From: Streptomyces sp. NRRL F-525
GTDB lineage: Bacteria > Actinomycetota > Actinomycetes > Streptomycetales > Streptomycetaceae
NCBI RefSeq assembly: GCF_000716605.1
Contig: NZ_JNXE01000005.1
Coordinates: forward strand, 1-64,000
DNA length: 64,000 nucleotides
Direction of reading: 5' to 3'
Positions 1-8,912 of this stretch are shown here, piece by piece (positions within the stretch are counted from its first letter, which is position 1; each line of letters opens with the position of its first letter). Below the pieces are notes generated by a model. That model saw only the letters and a list, made by a program, of their open reading frames with translations. It searched no databases and had not been told where the DNA came from. The translations under genes were made by a program, and so were the position numbers.

Positions 1-95
1 TTGTGGGGGTGGGCGGGTGCGGTGGTGGGGCTTTGCGCGGGTGGGTGTCTGCTGGTGCCGCCAGGTTTGTCAGTCCCGTCTCGTACTCTTGGCCC

Positions 96-1151
96 GTGCA
101 GGAACTCCACGACGCCCCCCTCGCCCCCCTCACCACCTTCCGGTTGGGTGGTCCCGCGACGCGGTTGGTCACCGCGGCCACCGACGCCGAGGTGATCGAC
201 GTCGTGCGCGCGGCCGATGACGCCGGGACGCCGTTGCTGGTCGTCGGTGGCGGGTCGAACCTCGTCATCGGGGACAAGGGGTTCGAGGGCACCGCCCTGC
301 GGATCGCCACCCGCGGCTTCGAACTCGACGGTACGCGGCTGGAGTTGGCGGCCGGTGAGGTGTGGACCGACGCCGTCGCCCGCACCGTGGAGGCCGGTCT
401 CGCCGGTGTGGAGTGCCTCGCCGGGATTCCCGGGTCGGCCGGTGCGACCCCGATCCAGAACGTGGGGGCGTACGGCCAGGAGGTCTCCGCCACCATCACC
501 GAGGTCGTCGCCTACGACCGCACCACCCGCGAGACGGTCACCCTCACGAACGAGGAGTGCGCCTTCTCCTACCGGCACAGCCGGTTCAAGGCCGAGCCCG
601 ACCGGTATGTCGTGCTGCGCGTCCGCTTCGAGCTGGAGGACGCGGACGGGCTGTCGGCGCCCGTGAAGTACGCCGAGACGGCCCGCGTCCTCGGCGTCGA
701 GCCAGGTGACCGGGTGCCGTTGGCGCAGGCCCGGGAGACCGTTCTCGCGTTGCGTGCCGGGAAGGGCATGGTTCTTGATCCCGAGGACCATGACACCTGG
801 TCGGCCGGTTCCTTCTTCACCAACCCGATCCTCACCGACGCGCAGTTCACCGCGTTCCACGCGCGCGTGGAGGAGCGTCTCGGGGAGGGCGTGGAGCCGC
901 CCGCGTACCCGGCGGGGGAGGGGCACACCAAGACCTCCGCCGCCTGGCTGATCGACAAGGCCGGCTTCACCAAGGGATACGGCACCGGGCCCGCCCGGAT
1001 CTCCACCAAGCACACCCTCGCCCTCACCAACCGGGGTGAGGCGACCACGGCCGACCTGCTCGCCCTCGCGCGCGAGGTCGTCGCCGGGGTCCACGACACC
1101 TTCGGAGTCACGCTCGTCAACGAACCGGTGACCGTAGGCGTCAGCCTCTGA
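96..1151 (+). CDS. murB: UDP-N-acetylmuramate dehydrogenase (MurB)
   Basis: MurB reduces UDP-GlcNAc-enolpyruvate to UDP-MurNAc with NADPH and FAD, the second committed cytoplasmic step of peptidoglycan synthesis. The product is 351 residues from GTG 96. The frame is open from position 3, but the upstream part is low-complexity Gly/Ala/Val sequence, and homology begins at the N-terminal motif with RLGGPATRLV. FAD-binding landmarks include VVGGGSNLVIGD and IPGSAGATPIQNVGAYGQEV. The catalytic SYRHSRFK segment and the C-terminal AAWLIDKAGFKG-like segment are present. It lies at the edge of the window and converges on the oxidoreductase gene at 1171. Family assignment is certain; the exact start is likely. 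Confidence 0.95.
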   Translation: MQELHDAPLAPLTTFRLGGPATRLVTAATDAEVIDVVRAADDAGTPLLVVGGGSNLVIGDKGFEGTALRIATRGFELDGTRLELAAGEVWTDAVARTVEAGLAGVECLAGIPGSAGATPIQNVGAYGQEVSATITEVVAYDRTTRETVTLTNEECAFSYRHSRFKAEPDRYVVLRVRFELEDADGLSAPVKYAETARVLGVEPGDRVPLAQARETVLALRAGKGMVLDPEDHDTWSAGSFFTNPILTDAQFTAFHARVEERLGEGVEPPAYPAGEGHTKTSAAWLIDKAGFTKGYGTGPARISTKHTLALTNRGEATTADLLALAREVVAGVHDTFGVTLVNEPVTVGVSL

Positions 1152-1170
1152 CACCGCCCTCCGGAGGGCC

Positions 1171-1803
1171 TCAATAGGCCAGCCCCACCCCCTGCTTCAC
1201 CGTCCGGGGATCGTCGGTCATCGCCAGCATCGCGTGGGCGACGTCGGCCCGGCCGATGAACCGCCCCTTGTCCGGGAAGCCGCCCACGACCGTGCGGTAC
1301 GTGCCGGTCACCGGCTTGTTCTGGAGGCGGGGCGGGCGGACGGTCGTCCAGTCCGTGGCACTGGCGGCCAGGGCCGCCTCCATCTCCCGCAGATCGTCGT
1401 AGACGTCCTTCAGGAGGGCCGAGATCAGCCCGCGCGCGGTGCGGTCCAGGAGCCCCGCGCCCTCCGGGTCCGGGCCGATCGGACCGGCGCTCACCACCAG
1501 CACCCGGCGCACCCCCTCCGCCTCCATGGCCGCCAGGACCGTCCGCGTGAGCCGGGTCGCGATCCCCGCGTCCTTGCGGCTGCGCGCACCGAGCCCGGAC
1601 AGGACCGCGTCCCGGCCCGCGACCGCCGGGCGTACCGCCTCCGGGTCGGTGAGGTCCGCGCGGAACACCTCAAGTCCCGCGCCCCGCACGGTCAGCCGCG
1701 CCGGGTCCCGTACGACCGCCGTGACCTCGTGGCCCGAGGCCAGCGCCTGACGGACGATCTCCTGGCCGATGCCTCCGGTGGCACCGAAAACGGTGAGCTT
1801 CAT
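1171..1803 (-). CDS. NAD(P)H-binding oxidoreductase (atypical short-chain dehydrogenase)
   Basis: The 210-residue protein starts with a Rossmann nucleotide-binding signature, VFGATGGIGQEIV (about residues 4-16), and continues as an NmrA/NAD(P)-binding-10 type fold. It is a cytosolic NADPH-dependent reductase or sensor of unknown substrate. The C-terminus has the IGRADVAHAML motif common in this family. It is divergent from a TetR-family gene starting at 1909. The 105 bp between them carry two 16-bp palindromes, so the TetR protein very probably represses this gene and itself. Such pairs often respond to electrophiles or small organic ligands, but the ligand here is unknown. Confidence 0.85.
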   Translation of the reverse strand: MKLTVFGATGGIGQEIVRQALASGHEVTAVVRDPARLTVRGAGLEVFRADLTDPEAVRPAVAGRDAVLSGLGARSRKDAGIATRLTRTVLAAMEAEGVRRVLVVSAGPIGPDPEGAGLLDRTARGLISALLKDVYDDLREMEAALAASATDWTTVRPPRLQNKPVTGTYRTVVGGFPDKGRFIGRADVAHAMLAMTDDPRTVKQGVGLAY

Positions 1804-1831
1804 GGCGCACTCCTGCCCCTGAACGAGGTGG

Positions 1832-1847
1832 GTGAGTGTTTACTCAC
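1832..1847. promoter_or_regulatory. TetR-type operator 1
   Basis: The 16-bp sequence GTGAGTGTTTACTCAC has perfect 6-bp arms (GTGAGT/ACTCAC). It lies just upstream of the oxidoreductase start (1803, minus strand). A near-identical site lies 33 bp away centre to centre. It is likely bound by the divergently encoded TetR regulator; that link is inferred from position. Confidence 0.7.
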
Positions 1848-1864
1848 CCCTGCCTCCCTCTAGA

Positions 1865-1880
1865 GTGAGTAAGCACTCAC
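1865..1880. promoter_or_regulatory. TetR-type operator 2
   Basis: The 16-bp sequence GTGAGTAAGCACTCAC has the same arms as operator 1, and its reverse complement matches operator 1 at 15 of 16 positions. It lies 28 bp upstream of the TetR start. The 33-bp spacing is close to three helical turns, so both sites would face the same side of the DNA. Confidence 0.7.
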
Positions 1881-1908
1881 CCACCCGTCAAGCCCGAACG
1901 GACCAGCC

Positions 1909-2565
1909 ATGGAATCCTTGGGCCCCATGCAGCAGAAACAGGCCCCGGAGCCCGTCGCGCAGAAACCCGCCCGGGTCCGCATCCTCGACGCCGCCCACGC
2001 GTTGATGCTCACCGTCGGCCTGGCCAAAACGACCACCAAGGAGATCGCGAAGGCCGCGGGCTGCTCCGAAGCCGCGCTCTACAAGTACTTCGCCAGCAAG
2101 GAGGAGCTGTTCATCAGCGTCCTCACGGAACGGCTGCCCCAGCTGACCCCGCTGCTGCGCAGCCTCGCCGCCGAGCCCGGACAGCACTCCCTGGAGGACA
2201 ACCTCACCGAGATCGCCCGCCAGGCGGCCCTCTTCTACGAGCAGAGCTTCCCGATCGCGGCCTCCCTGTACGCCGAGACCCAGCTCAAGCGGCGCCACGA
2301 CGAGGCGCTGCGGCAGCTCGGCTCGGGTCCCCACAAGCCGATCGAGGCCCTGGACGCCTATCTGCGCGCCGAACAGACCGTCGGCCGCGTCCGCCCCGAC
2401 GCGGACACCTTCGCGGCCGCGTCCCTCCTCCTGGGCGCCTGCGCACAGCGAGCGTTCGCCTACGAGGCCGCAGGGACCGGCGTACGCCCGCCCGTGGACG
2501 ACTTCGCGCCACGCCTGGCCCGGACGCTGCTGGGCGGAATCTCCGTTGCCGAAAACCCCTCCTGA
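1909..2565 (+). CDS. TetR/AcrR family transcriptional regulator
   Basis: The 218-residue protein has an N-terminal TetR helix-turn-helix at about residues 22-66 (RILDAAHALM, then TTTKEIAKAAGCSEAALYKYFASKEELF). The C-terminal domain is helical and ligand-binding. ATG 1909 is used; an in-frame ATG eight codons later is an alternative. It is divergent from the NAD(P)-dependent oxidoreductase, with twin palindromic operators in the shared intergenic region. This suggests autoregulation and control of the reductase. The ligand cannot be told from sequence. Confidence 0.9.
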   Translation: MESLGPMQQKQAPEPVAQKPARVRILDAAHALMLTVGLAKTTTKEIAKAAGCSEAALYKYFASKEELFISVLTERLPQLTPLLRSLAAEPGQHSLEDNLTEIARQAALFYEQSFPIAASLYAETQLKRRHDEALRQLGSGPHKPIEALDAYLRAEQTVGRVRPDADTFAAASLLLGACAQRAFAYEAAGTGVRPPVDDFAPRLARTLLGGISVAENPS

Positions 2566-2595
2566 CCGGGACCCTTGTCCCATGAGGCACCCCAT

Positions 2596-3261
2596 ATGGA
2601 GCTGAGACTCCGCCAGTTCAGACCCCGGTTCGGCCCGCACGAACACCGGGTCGTCCAGCCCGGGCAACCCCTGCGCCACACCTCGCTGCGCGACCAGGCG
2701 CCGCTCGGAATGCTCATGGGGGACCACGACGGGCTGAGCCGGCTCGCGGGCCTGTTCTCGTTCGCGGCCTACTCGCGCCACACCATCGTGCACATCCCGC
2801 TGCGCGAGAGCGTGCCGCCCGACGAGGGGTGCGGGGAGCTGGTCGATCTGGTGGTGGCCCACCAGGAGGCGGGGCTACGGCCCTCCAAGTGGCCCGAGCT
2901 GAGACGGTCGCTGGGGCGCGGGACGCCGCTCACCGTCCGCACGGACGAGGCACGAACCGAGCGCCACGCGCGCGCGTGGCGGGAGCGGCCGTACGACCGC
3001 GGGCTGTTGCGGCACACCACGCATGCGCGTACGTACTTCCTCATCGGTGGCCGTGACGTCCTCGCCTCGGCCGCCACCGCCTTCGCCTACGCGGCCGGCT
3101 GGGGGCCGCGGCACAAGGGGGTCTCCAAGGGACAGTCGGCGTTGATGGCAGGTCTGCAGTACGAGCTGGAGCCCACGCGCGGCGGCGGGCACCCTCACGA
3201 GGTCCTGATCTGTTTCAAGCCGTATCCGCCCTACGCCCAGTTCAAGAGACCGGGGCACTGA
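2596..3261 (+). CDS. conserved hypothetical protein
   Basis: This encodes a protein of about 221 residues that I do not recognise. It has no signal peptide or membrane segment. It contains many Arg and His residues, with two regions of regular sequence (LGMLMGDHDGLSRLAGLFSF near the start, and FAYAAGWGPRHKGVSKGQSA near residue 165). ATG 2596 is chosen; a TTG at 2575 is also in frame. It follows the TetR gene by about 30 bp on the same strand. Its last 20 bp overlap, tail to tail, the end of the adenosine deaminase gene on the other strand. Coding is supported by length and codon bias only. Confidence 0.6.
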   Translation: MELRLRQFRPRFGPHEHRVVQPGQPLRHTSLRDQAPLGMLMGDHDGLSRLAGLFSFAAYSRHTIVHIPLRESVPPDEGCGELVDLVVAHQEAGLRPSKWPELRRSLGRGTPLTVRTDEARTERHARAWRERPYDRGLLRHTTHARTYFLIGGRDVLASAATAFAYAAGWGPRHKGVSKGQSALMAGLQYELEPTRGGGHPHEVLICFKPYPPYAQFKRPGH

Positions 3262-4282
3262 GCCAGTCGTCGATGCCCGACAGGAGCTTCGTCTTCATGT
3301 CCTCCGGGGCGGCCGATCCGCGGACCGACTGCCGGGCCAGTTCAGCGAGTTCACGGTCCGAGAAGCCGTGGTACCGGCGGGCGATCTCGTACTGGGCGGC
3401 CAGCCGGGAGCCGAACAGCAGCGGGTCGTCGGCGCCGAGCGCGAGCGGCACGCCTGCCTCGAAGAGGGCCCTCAGGGGCACGTCCTCGTGCTTCTCGTAG
3501 ACGCCCAGGGCCACGTTCGACGCGGGGCAGACCTCGCAGGTGATGCCCCGGTCGGCGAGCCGCTTCAGCAGGCGCGGATCCTCCGCCGCGCGGACGCCGT
3601 GGCCGATGCGGGTCGCGTGCAGGTCGTCCAGGCAGTCCCGCACCGACGCCGGGCCCGCCAGCTCGCCGCCGTGCGGCGCCGACAGCAGGCCGCCCTCCTG
3701 GGCGATCGCGAAGGCCCGGTCGAAGTCCCGTGCCATGCCCCGGCGTTCGTCGTTCGAGAGGCCGAAACCGACCACACCCTGGTCCGCGTACCGCACGGCC
3801 AGCCGGGCCAGCGTGCGCGCGTCCAGGGGGTGCTTCATCCGGTTCGCGGCCACCAGGACCCGCATCCCGAGCCCGGTCTCCCGGGAGGTCGTCTCCACCG
3901 CGTCCAGGATGACCTCGAGCGCCGGGATCAGCCCGCCCAGGCGCGGCGCGTACGACGTCGGGTCCACCTGGATCTCCAGCCAGCCCGAGCCGTCCCTGAC
4001 GTCCTCCTCGGCGGCCTCGCGCACCAGCCGCTGGATGTCCTCGGGCTCCCGCAGACACGACCGCGCCGCGTCGTACAGCCGCTGGAAACGGAACCAGCCC
4101 CGCTCGTCCGTCGCCCGCAGCTTCGGCGGCTCCCCGCTGGTCAGCGCCTCGGTCAGGGCGTCGGGCAGCCGTACGCCGTACTTGTCGGCGAGCTCCAGCA
4201 CGGTGGTCGGCCGCATCGACCCGGTGAAGTGCAGGTGCAGATGGGCTTTCGGCAGTTCAGAGACATCACGTACACGCTCCAT
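3242..4282 (-). CDS. add: adenosine deaminase family protein
   Basis: The 346-residue metal-dependent deaminase of the amidohydrolase superfamily probably deaminates adenosine or a related 6-aminopurine compound in the cytosol. Metal ligands are visible: HLHLHFTGSM (the HxH pair near residue 16), an SAPHGGE motif with the catalytic Glu, TRIGHGVRA, and a late Asp-Asp pair in ALGADDPLLFG. In classical adenosine deaminase that last motif reads NTDDP, so the substrate may differ (aminofutalosine or N6-modified adenine are alternatives). The start was set at ATG 4282 because homology begins there; the longer upstream frame is Arg-rich shadow sequence. It sits downstream of aspC, as in other Streptomyces. 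Confidence 0.85.
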   Translation of the reverse strand: MERVRDVSELPKAHLHLHFTGSMRPTTVLELADKYGVRLPDALTEALTSGEPPKLRATDERGWFRFQRLYDAARSCLREPEDIQRLVREAAEEDVRDGSGWLEIQVDPTSYAPRLGGLIPALEVILDAVETTSRETGLGMRVLVAANRMKHPLDARTLARLAVRYADQGVVGFGLSNDERRGMARDFDRAFAIAQEGGLLSAPHGGELAGPASVRDCLDDLHATRIGHGVRAAEDPRLLKRLADRGITCEVCPASNVALGVYEKHEDVPLRALFEAGVPLALGADDPLLFGSRLAAQYEIARRYHGFSDRELAELARQSVRGSAAPEDMKTKLLSGIDDWLSAPVS

Positions 4283-4412
4283 CTGGGAATCCTGCCGTAC
4301 GTTCGCGCCGTCCCGGTACCACTTTCCTCGATCGTGGTCTTGCTCGCACAAAGCAGCGGGCCGCCTCCCCGGAGGGAAACGGCCCGCACACGCGCGTGGA
4401 GCACGAGAAACG

Positions 4413-5639
4413 TCAGTCCTTGGCCTCCGCCAGCAGCTTCTGGATACGGCTGACGCCCTCGACGAGGTCCTCGTCACCCAGGGCGTACGACAGCCGCAGG
4501 TAACCGGGGGTCCCGAAGGCCTCGCCCGGGACGACCGCGACCTCGGCCTCCTCCAGGATCAGCGCGGCCAGCTCGACCGAGTCCTGCGGGCGCTTGCCGC
4601 GGATCTCCTTGCCGAGCAGCGCCTTGACCGTCGGGTAGACGTAGAACGCGCCCTCGGGCTCCGGGCAGAGCACGCCGTCGATCTCGTTGAGCATCCGCAC
4701 GATGGTCTTGCGGCGGCGGTCGAAGGCCTCGCCCATCTTCGCGACGGCGTCCAGGTTGCCGGAGACGGCGGCCAGCGCGGCGACCTGGGCCACGTTCGAG
4801 ACGTTCGAGGTGGCGTGCGACTGGAGGTTGGTCGCGGCCTTGACGACGTCCTTCGGGCCGATGATCCAGCCCACCCGCCAGCCGGTCATGGCGTACGTCT
4901 TGGCGACACCGTTGACCACGATGCACTTGTCGCGCAGCTCCGGGAGGATCGCGGGCAGCGAGGTGAACTTGGCGTCGCCGTAGACCAGGTGCTCGTAGAT
5001 CTCGTCCGTCATGACCCACAGGCCGTGCTCGACGGCCCAGCGGCCGATCGCCTCGGCCTCGGCCTCGCTGTAGACGGCGCCGGTCGGGTTGGACGGCGAG
5101 ACGAAGAGGACGACCTTGGTGTTCTCGGTGCGGGCCGCCTCCAACTGCTCGACCGTGACGCGGTACCCGGTCGTCTCGTCGGCGACGACGTCCACGGGGA
5201 CACCGCCCGCGAGACGGATCGACTCCGGGTACGTCGTCCAGTACGGCGCGGGGACGATGACCTCGTCGCCCGGGTCGAGGATCGCGGCGAAGGCCTCGTA
5301 GATGGCCTGCTTGCCGCCGTTGGTGACGAGGATCTGCGAGGCGTCCACCTCGTAGCCCGAGTCGCGCAGCGTCTTCGCGGCGATCGCGGCCTTCAGCTCC
5401 GGCAGACCGCCGGCCGGGGTGTAGCGGTGGTACTTGGGGTTCGAGCAGGCCTCGATGGCGGCCTGGACGACGTAGTCCGGGGTCGGGAAGTCCGGTTCAC
5501 CCGCGCCGAAGCCGATCACCGGACGTCCGGCGGCCTTGAGGGCCTTTGCCTTGGCGTCCACGGCGAGGGTGGCGGACTCGGAGATCGCGCCGACTCGGGC
5601 GGAGACCCGGCGCTCGGTGGGAGGGGTTGAGGCGCTCAT
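4413..5639 (-). CDS. aspC: pyridoxal-phosphate aminotransferase (aspartate aminotransferase, AspC type)
   Basis: The 408-residue fold-type I, class I/II aminotransferase is probably aspartate transaminase (aspartate + 2-oxoglutarate to oxaloacetate + glutamate). Landmarks are an N-terminal [24 protein letters not shown], an Asp-Glu-Ile-Tyr cofactor contact ([11 protein letters not shown]), the PLP lysine in [15 protein letters not shown], and a C-terminal arginine motif LRLSYAL. ATG 5639 is chosen (an in-frame ATG lies three codons upstream at 5648). The open frame runs much further, to 5957, but there it reads antisense through tRNA-Trp and cannot be protein. Its neighbours match the Streptomyces aspC-tRNA-secE order. 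Confidence 0.93.
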   Translation of the reverse strand: MSASTPPTERRVSARVGAISESATLAVDAKAKALKAAGRPVIGFGAGEPDFPTPDYVVQAAIEACSNPKYHRYTPAGGLPELKAAIAAKTLRDSGYEVDASQILVTNGGKQAIYEAFAAILDPGDEVIVPAPYWTTYPESIRLAGGVPVDVVADETTGYRVTVEQLEAARTENTKVVLFVSPSNPTGAVYSEAEAEAIGRWAVEHGLWVMTDEIYEHLVYGDAKFTSLPAILPELRDKCIVVNGVAKTYAMTGWRVGWIIGPKDVVKAATNLQSHATSNVSNVAQVAALAAVSGNLDAVAKMGEAFDRRRKTIVRMLNEIDGVLCPEPEGAFYVYPTVKALLGKEIRGKRPQDSVELAALILEEAEVAVVPGEAFGTPGYLRLSYALGDEDLVEGVSRIQKLLAEAKD

Positions 5640-5784
5640 GGTGCCCATCGTTTCAGACCGGAAACCCGCCCGGCACACCGGTTTCACAGACTGAACAGGA
5701 TCGGGCGAGCGTGGAACAACCGTCCGGATTCCCGCCCCGGCCTGGGCGATCTTCCTCCGGCAATCCCCGTACAGGCACTTTCTG

Positions 5785-5814
5785 TTCGACGACCGGCCCC
5801 GGAGCACGTACACT
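5785..5814 (+). promoter_or_regulatory. possible promoter upstream of tRNA-Trp/secE
   Basis: A TACACT hexamer at 5809-5814 follows a TTCGAC at 5785-5790 with an 18-bp spacer, a passable vegetative promoter. A second -10-like TACGTT at 5881-5886 lies closer to the tRNA. Neither has a consensus -35, so the true start is not fixed by sequence. Confidence 0.4.
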
Positions 5815-5899
5815 CCTAGCTCGTTGGCCTTCAACAGCCGCGCCCTACCGGGTGCACACCGAGCACTCGGGCGGATGCGGTACGTTGGGGACGTCACAA

Positions 5900-5972
5900 A
5901 GGGTCGTAGCTCAATTGGTAGAGCACCGGTCTCCAAAACCGGCGGTTGGGGGTTCAAGTCCCTCCGGCCCTG
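5900..5972 (+). tRNA. trnW: tRNA-Trp (anticodon CCA)
   Basis: The 73-nt gene folds as a cloverleaf. The acceptor stem is AGGGTCG with CGGCCCT (one G-U pair) plus discriminator G. The D-arm is around AGCTCAATTGGTAGAGC. The anticodon stem CCGGT/ACCGG holds a seven-base loop with CCA at 5933-5935. The T-loop is GTTCAAGTC. The 3' CCA is not encoded. It lies immediately upstream of secE, the conserved actinobacterial arrangement, and may be co-transcribed with it. Confidence 0.97.
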
Positions 5973-6085
5973 CTACACACACCTTCACCAGGATGTGTGC
6001 GCAGCGCATGTACGTACAGCAATGCACCGCCGTGCGGCTCAGACCGGGCGCGGCACGGCCACGACCCGGGAACAGGTGAGGATGA

Positions 6086-6373
6086 ATGGCGGACGCCGTG
6101 GGCTCCATCGACATGCCTGATGCCCAGGACGAGGTGTCGGAGTCCAAGAAGAAGGCCCGCAAGGGTGGCAAGCGCGCCAAGAAGGGCCCGCTGAAGCGCC
6201 TCGGCATCTTCTACCGCCAGATCGTCGCGGAGCTCCGCAAGGTCGTCTGGCCGACCCGCAACCAGCTGACGACGTACACGACGGTTGTCATCGTCTTCGT
6301 CGTCATCATGATCGGTCTCGTGACCGTGATTGACTATGGACTCAATCACGCCGCGAAGTACGTCTTCGGCTGA
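6086..6373 (+). CDS. secE: preprotein translocase subunit SecE
   Basis: The 95-residue small essential subunit of the SecYEG channel clamps SecY in the membrane. Its hydrophilic, Lys-rich N-terminal half ([18 protein letters not shown]) is followed by the conserved amphipathic hinge with [14 protein letters not shown] single C-terminal membrane helix follows at about residues 66-86 ([20 protein letters not shown]). A GGTGAGG-type ribosome site precedes ATG 6086. It sits between tRNA-Trp and nusG, as in nearly all actinobacteria. Confidence 0.97.
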   Translation: MADAVGSIDMPDAQDEVSESKKKARKGGKRAKKGPLKRLGIFYRQIVAELRKVVWPTRNQLTTYTTVVIVFVVIMIGLVTVIDYGLNHAAKYVFG

Positions 6374-6386
6374 GGCCGGAAGCGAA

Positions 6387-6406
6387 GGGCGCCCTGACCG
6401 GCGCCC
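6387..6406 (+). terminator. hairpin between secE and nusG
   Basis: GGGCGCC (6387-6393) pairs with GGCGCCC (6400-6406) around a six-base loop. An outer GCGAA/TTCGC extension pairs across a one-base bulge, and the 3' side is CTTTC. It could attenuate or process the secE-nusG transcript. The weak T-tract makes full termination unlikely. Confidence 0.45.
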
Positions 6407-6450
6407 CTTTCGCGTGTTCCACCCCCATGTATCCAGGAAGAAGCAGCCAC

Positions 6451-7308
6451 GTGTCTGACCCGAACCTGAACGAGGCCGTCGAGCCGGACGAGTCCGTGGA
6501 AGACGAACTCGACATCGTCGAGGGCGCGGACGAGGAGCTGGACGAGGTCGAGGCTGCGGACGCCGACGCGGGCGAGCCGGCCGAGGAAGCCGCCGTACAC
6601 GTCGAGGACGAGGACGCGGAAGCGACCGAGGACCTCGACGACGAGGCCACGGCCGAGGACGACGAGGAAGAGGCCGAACCGGCCGAGCCCGTCGACCCCG
6701 TGGTCGCCCTGCGTGAGGAACTGCGTCTCCTGCCCGGCGAGTGGTACGTCATCCACACGTACGCCGGCTACGAGAACCGCGTGAAGACCAACCTGGAGCA
6801 GCGCGCCGTCTCGCTGAACGTCGAGGACTACATCTTCGCGGCCGAGGTGCCGCAGGAAGAGGTCGTCCAGATCAAGAACGGCGACCGCAAGACCATCAAG
6901 CAGAACAAGCTTCCGGGCTACGTCCTGGTCCGTATGGACCTGACGAACGAGTCCTGGGGCGTCGTCCGCAACACCCCCGGCGTCACCGGCTTCGTGGGCA
7001 ACGCCTACGACCCGTACCCGCTGACCCTGGACGAGATCGTCAAGATGCTCGCCCCGGAGGCCGAGGAGAAGGCGGCCCGCGAGGCGGCCGAGGCCGAGGG
7101 CAAGCCGGTTCCGCAGCGCAAGGTCGAGGTCCAGGTGCTGGACTTCGAGGTCGGCGACTCGGTCACCGTCACCGACGGGCCGTTCGCGACGCTGCAGGCG
7201 ACCATCAACGAGATCAACGCGGACTCGAAGAAGGTCAAGGGTCTCGTCGAGATCTTTGGTCGTGAGACGCCGGTCGAGCTTTCGTTCGATCAGATTCAGA
7301 AGAACTAG
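6451..7308 (+). CDS. nusG: transcription termination/antitermination protein NusG
   Basis: NusG binds the RNA polymerase clamp and couples transcription to Rho and to the ribosome. The 285-residue protein has a long acidic N-terminal extension (about residues 1-85, rich in Glu, Asp and Ala), typical of streptomycetes. Next comes the NGN domain ([22 protein letters not shown] through [28 protein letters not shown]). The C-terminal KOW domain reads [22 protein letters not shown] 6451 with AGGAAG upstream is chosen over ATG 6427, which would overlap that ribosome site. It is co-oriented with secE and the rplKA genes. Confidence 0.95.
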   Translation: MSDPNLNEAVEPDESVEDELDIVEGADEELDEVEAADADAGEPAEEAAVHVEDEDAEATEDLDDEATAEDDEEEAEPAEPVDPVVALREELRLLPGEWYVIHTYAGYENRVKTNLEQRAVSLNVEDYIFAAEVPQEEVVQIKNGDRKTIKQNKLPGYVLVRMDLTNESWGVVRNTPGVTGFVGNAYDPYPLTLDEIVKMLAPEAEEKAAREAAEAEGKPVPQRKVEVQVLDFEVGDSVTVTDGPFATLQATINEINADSKKVKGLVEIFGRETPVELSFDQIQKN

Positions 7309-7332
7309 TAGTACTTCTGCTGCGGGTGTGTG

Positions 7333-7362
7333 GGGGCTGGTCGCGCCGTTCCCCGCGCCCCT
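7333..7362. repeat. dispersed Streptomyces intergenic repeat, copy 1
   Basis: A 30-bp element beginning GGGGCTGGTCGCGCC and ending CCCCGCGCCCCT lies in the nusG-rplK gap. A second copy with one base change in the middle (GCAGTT for GCCGTT) is at 20972-21001. The ends can pair (GGGGC/GCCCC). From memory, this sequence recurs in many Streptomyces intergenic regions; its function is not known to me. Confidence 0.65.
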
Positions 7363-7514
7363 AGGTGGGTCAGGTCAGGTGGGCTCCAAGTGGGCCCCCT
7401 GGCCTTTCTCGTTTTTGGGCATGGCTTCTTACCCGCTATTGTTGTGCGGTATGCCTGCGTGCGGCAGAACAACCCGAGTGCAGGCAGGACCCGAACGAGA
7501 GGACCCGGAGAGCA

Positions 7515-7949
7515 ATGCCTCCCAAGAAGAAGAAGGTCACGGGGCTCATCAAGCTCCAGATCAACGCCGGTGCGGCGAACCCGGCCCCGCCGGTCGGCCC
7601 CGCGCTCGGTCAGCACGGCGTCAACATCATGGAGTTCTGCAAGGCCTACAACGCGGCGACCGAGTCGCAGCGTGGCTGGGTGATCCCGGTGGAGATCACG
7701 GTCTACGAGGACCGCTCCTTCACCTTCGTCACCAAGACTCCGCCGGCCGCGAAGATGATCCTCAAGGCCGCGGGTGTCGAGAAGGGCTCCGGCGAGCCGC
7801 ACAAGACCAAGGTCGCCAAGATCACCCAGGCGCAGGTCCGCGAGATCGCCACGACCAAGCTTCCCGACCTGAACGCCAACGACCTGGACGCCGCGTCGAA
7901 GATCATCGCCGGCACCGCCCGTTCCATGGGCATCACGGTCGAGGGCTGA
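7515..7949 (+). CDS. rplK: 50S ribosomal protein L11
   Basis: The 144-residue protein is part of the GTPase-associated centre of the 50S subunit and the binding platform for thiostrepton-type antibiotics on 23S rRNA. The Pro-rich N-terminal motif [25 protein letters not shown] is visible, as is the C-terminal rRNA-binding region with [14 protein letters not shown] and ending [12 protein letters not shown] 7515 follows a good GAGAGGACCCGGAG ribosome site; the longer frame from 7365 runs through the dispersed repeat region and is not coding. It pairs with rplA 79 bp downstream. Confidence 0.97.
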
Positions 7950-8028
7950 CACCCACCCTTTAGGACACACCGTGGCAGGGCCTGCTCGGCCCACACCACG
8001 ACTCCTCAGAACACACACAGGAGCAGTA

Positions 8029-8754
8029 GTGAGCAAGCGCAGCAAGTCTCTCCGCGCTGCGGACGAGAAGATCGACCGGGACAAGCTCTACGCCCCGCTC
8101 GAGGCCGTCCGTCTCGCCAAGGAGACCTCCACCTCCAAGTTCGACGGCACCGTCGAGGTCGCCTTCCGTCTGGGTGTCGACCCGCGCAAGGCGGACCAGA
8201 TGGTCCGTGGCACCGTGAACCTCCCGCACGGCACCGGCAAGACCGCCCGGGTCCTGGTCTTCGCGACCGGTGACCGTGCCGAGGCCGCGACCGCCGCCGG
8301 CGCCGACATCGTCGGCTCCGACGAACTCATCGACGAGGTGGCGAAGGGCCGGCTGGACTTCGACGCCGTCGTCGCCACCCCGGACCTCATGGGCAAGGTC
8401 GGCCGCCTCGGCCGCGTGCTCGGTCCCCGTGGTCTCATGCCGAACCCCAAGACCGGCACCGTGACGCCGGACGTGGTCAAGGCCGTCAACGAGATCAAGG
8501 GCGGCAAGATCGAGTTCCGCGTCGACAAGCACTCGAACCTGCACTTCATCATCGGCAAGACGTCCTTCGACGACACCAAGCTGGTGGAGAACTACGGCGC
8601 CGCTCTGGACGAGATCCTCCGTCTGAAGCCGTCCGCCGCCAAGGGTCGCTACATCAAGAAGGCCGCGATCAGCACCACGATCGGCCCCGGCGTTCCGCTC
8701 GACCCGAACCGCACCCGCAACCTCCTCGTCGAGGAGGACCCGGCCGCCGTCTGA
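8029..8754 (+). CDS. rplA: 50S ribosomal protein L1
   Basis: The 241-residue protein forms the L1 stalk that moves deacylated tRNA out of the E site. In many bacteria it also represses its own rplKA messenger. The hallmark [15 protein letters not shown] segment is at about residues 126-140, followed by [22 protein letters not shown] 8029 has AGGAGCAGTA upstream; the frame extends to 7972, but that part lacks homology. A strong terminator follows at 8803. Confidence 0.97.
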   Translation: MSKRSKSLRAADEKIDRDKLYAPLEAVRLAKETSTSKFDGTVEVAFRLGVDPRKADQMVRGTVNLPHGTGKTARVLVFATGDRAEAATAAGADIVGSDELIDEVAKGRLDFDAVVATPDLMGKVGRLGRVLGPRGLMPNPKTGTVTPDVVKAVNEIKGGKIEFRVDKHSNLHFIIGKTSFDDTKLVENYGAALDEILRLKPSAAKGRYIKKAAISTTIGPGVPLDPNRTRNLLVEEDPAAV

Positions 8755-8802
8755 GCCCCGCGCTCACCTCGGTAGCCGCGTCCGGTACGCGTCAGCATCG
8801 AG

Positions 8803-8834
8803 CGAGCCCCGCAACCTTCGGGTTGCGGGGCTCG
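8803..8834 (+). terminator. terminator after rplA
   Basis: A perfect 14-bp stem (8803-8816 with 8821-8834) closes a TTCG tetraloop, followed by the T-rich TCTTCTTTCC. It ends the secE-nusG-rplK-rplA transcription unit before the lipoprotein gene. Confidence 0.9.
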
Positions 8835-8912
8835 TCTTCTTTCCGGACGGGGTGTCAGTGCGCTGCGCTAGCGTTTCTGGCAGGCACAGCAATCGCATAG
8901 GGGTGGGGACGG

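Noticed and set aside
5640..5957. N-terminal extension of the aspC frame
   Set aside because: It reads antisense through tRNA-Trp and its upstream region. Homology begins at MSASTPP (5639).
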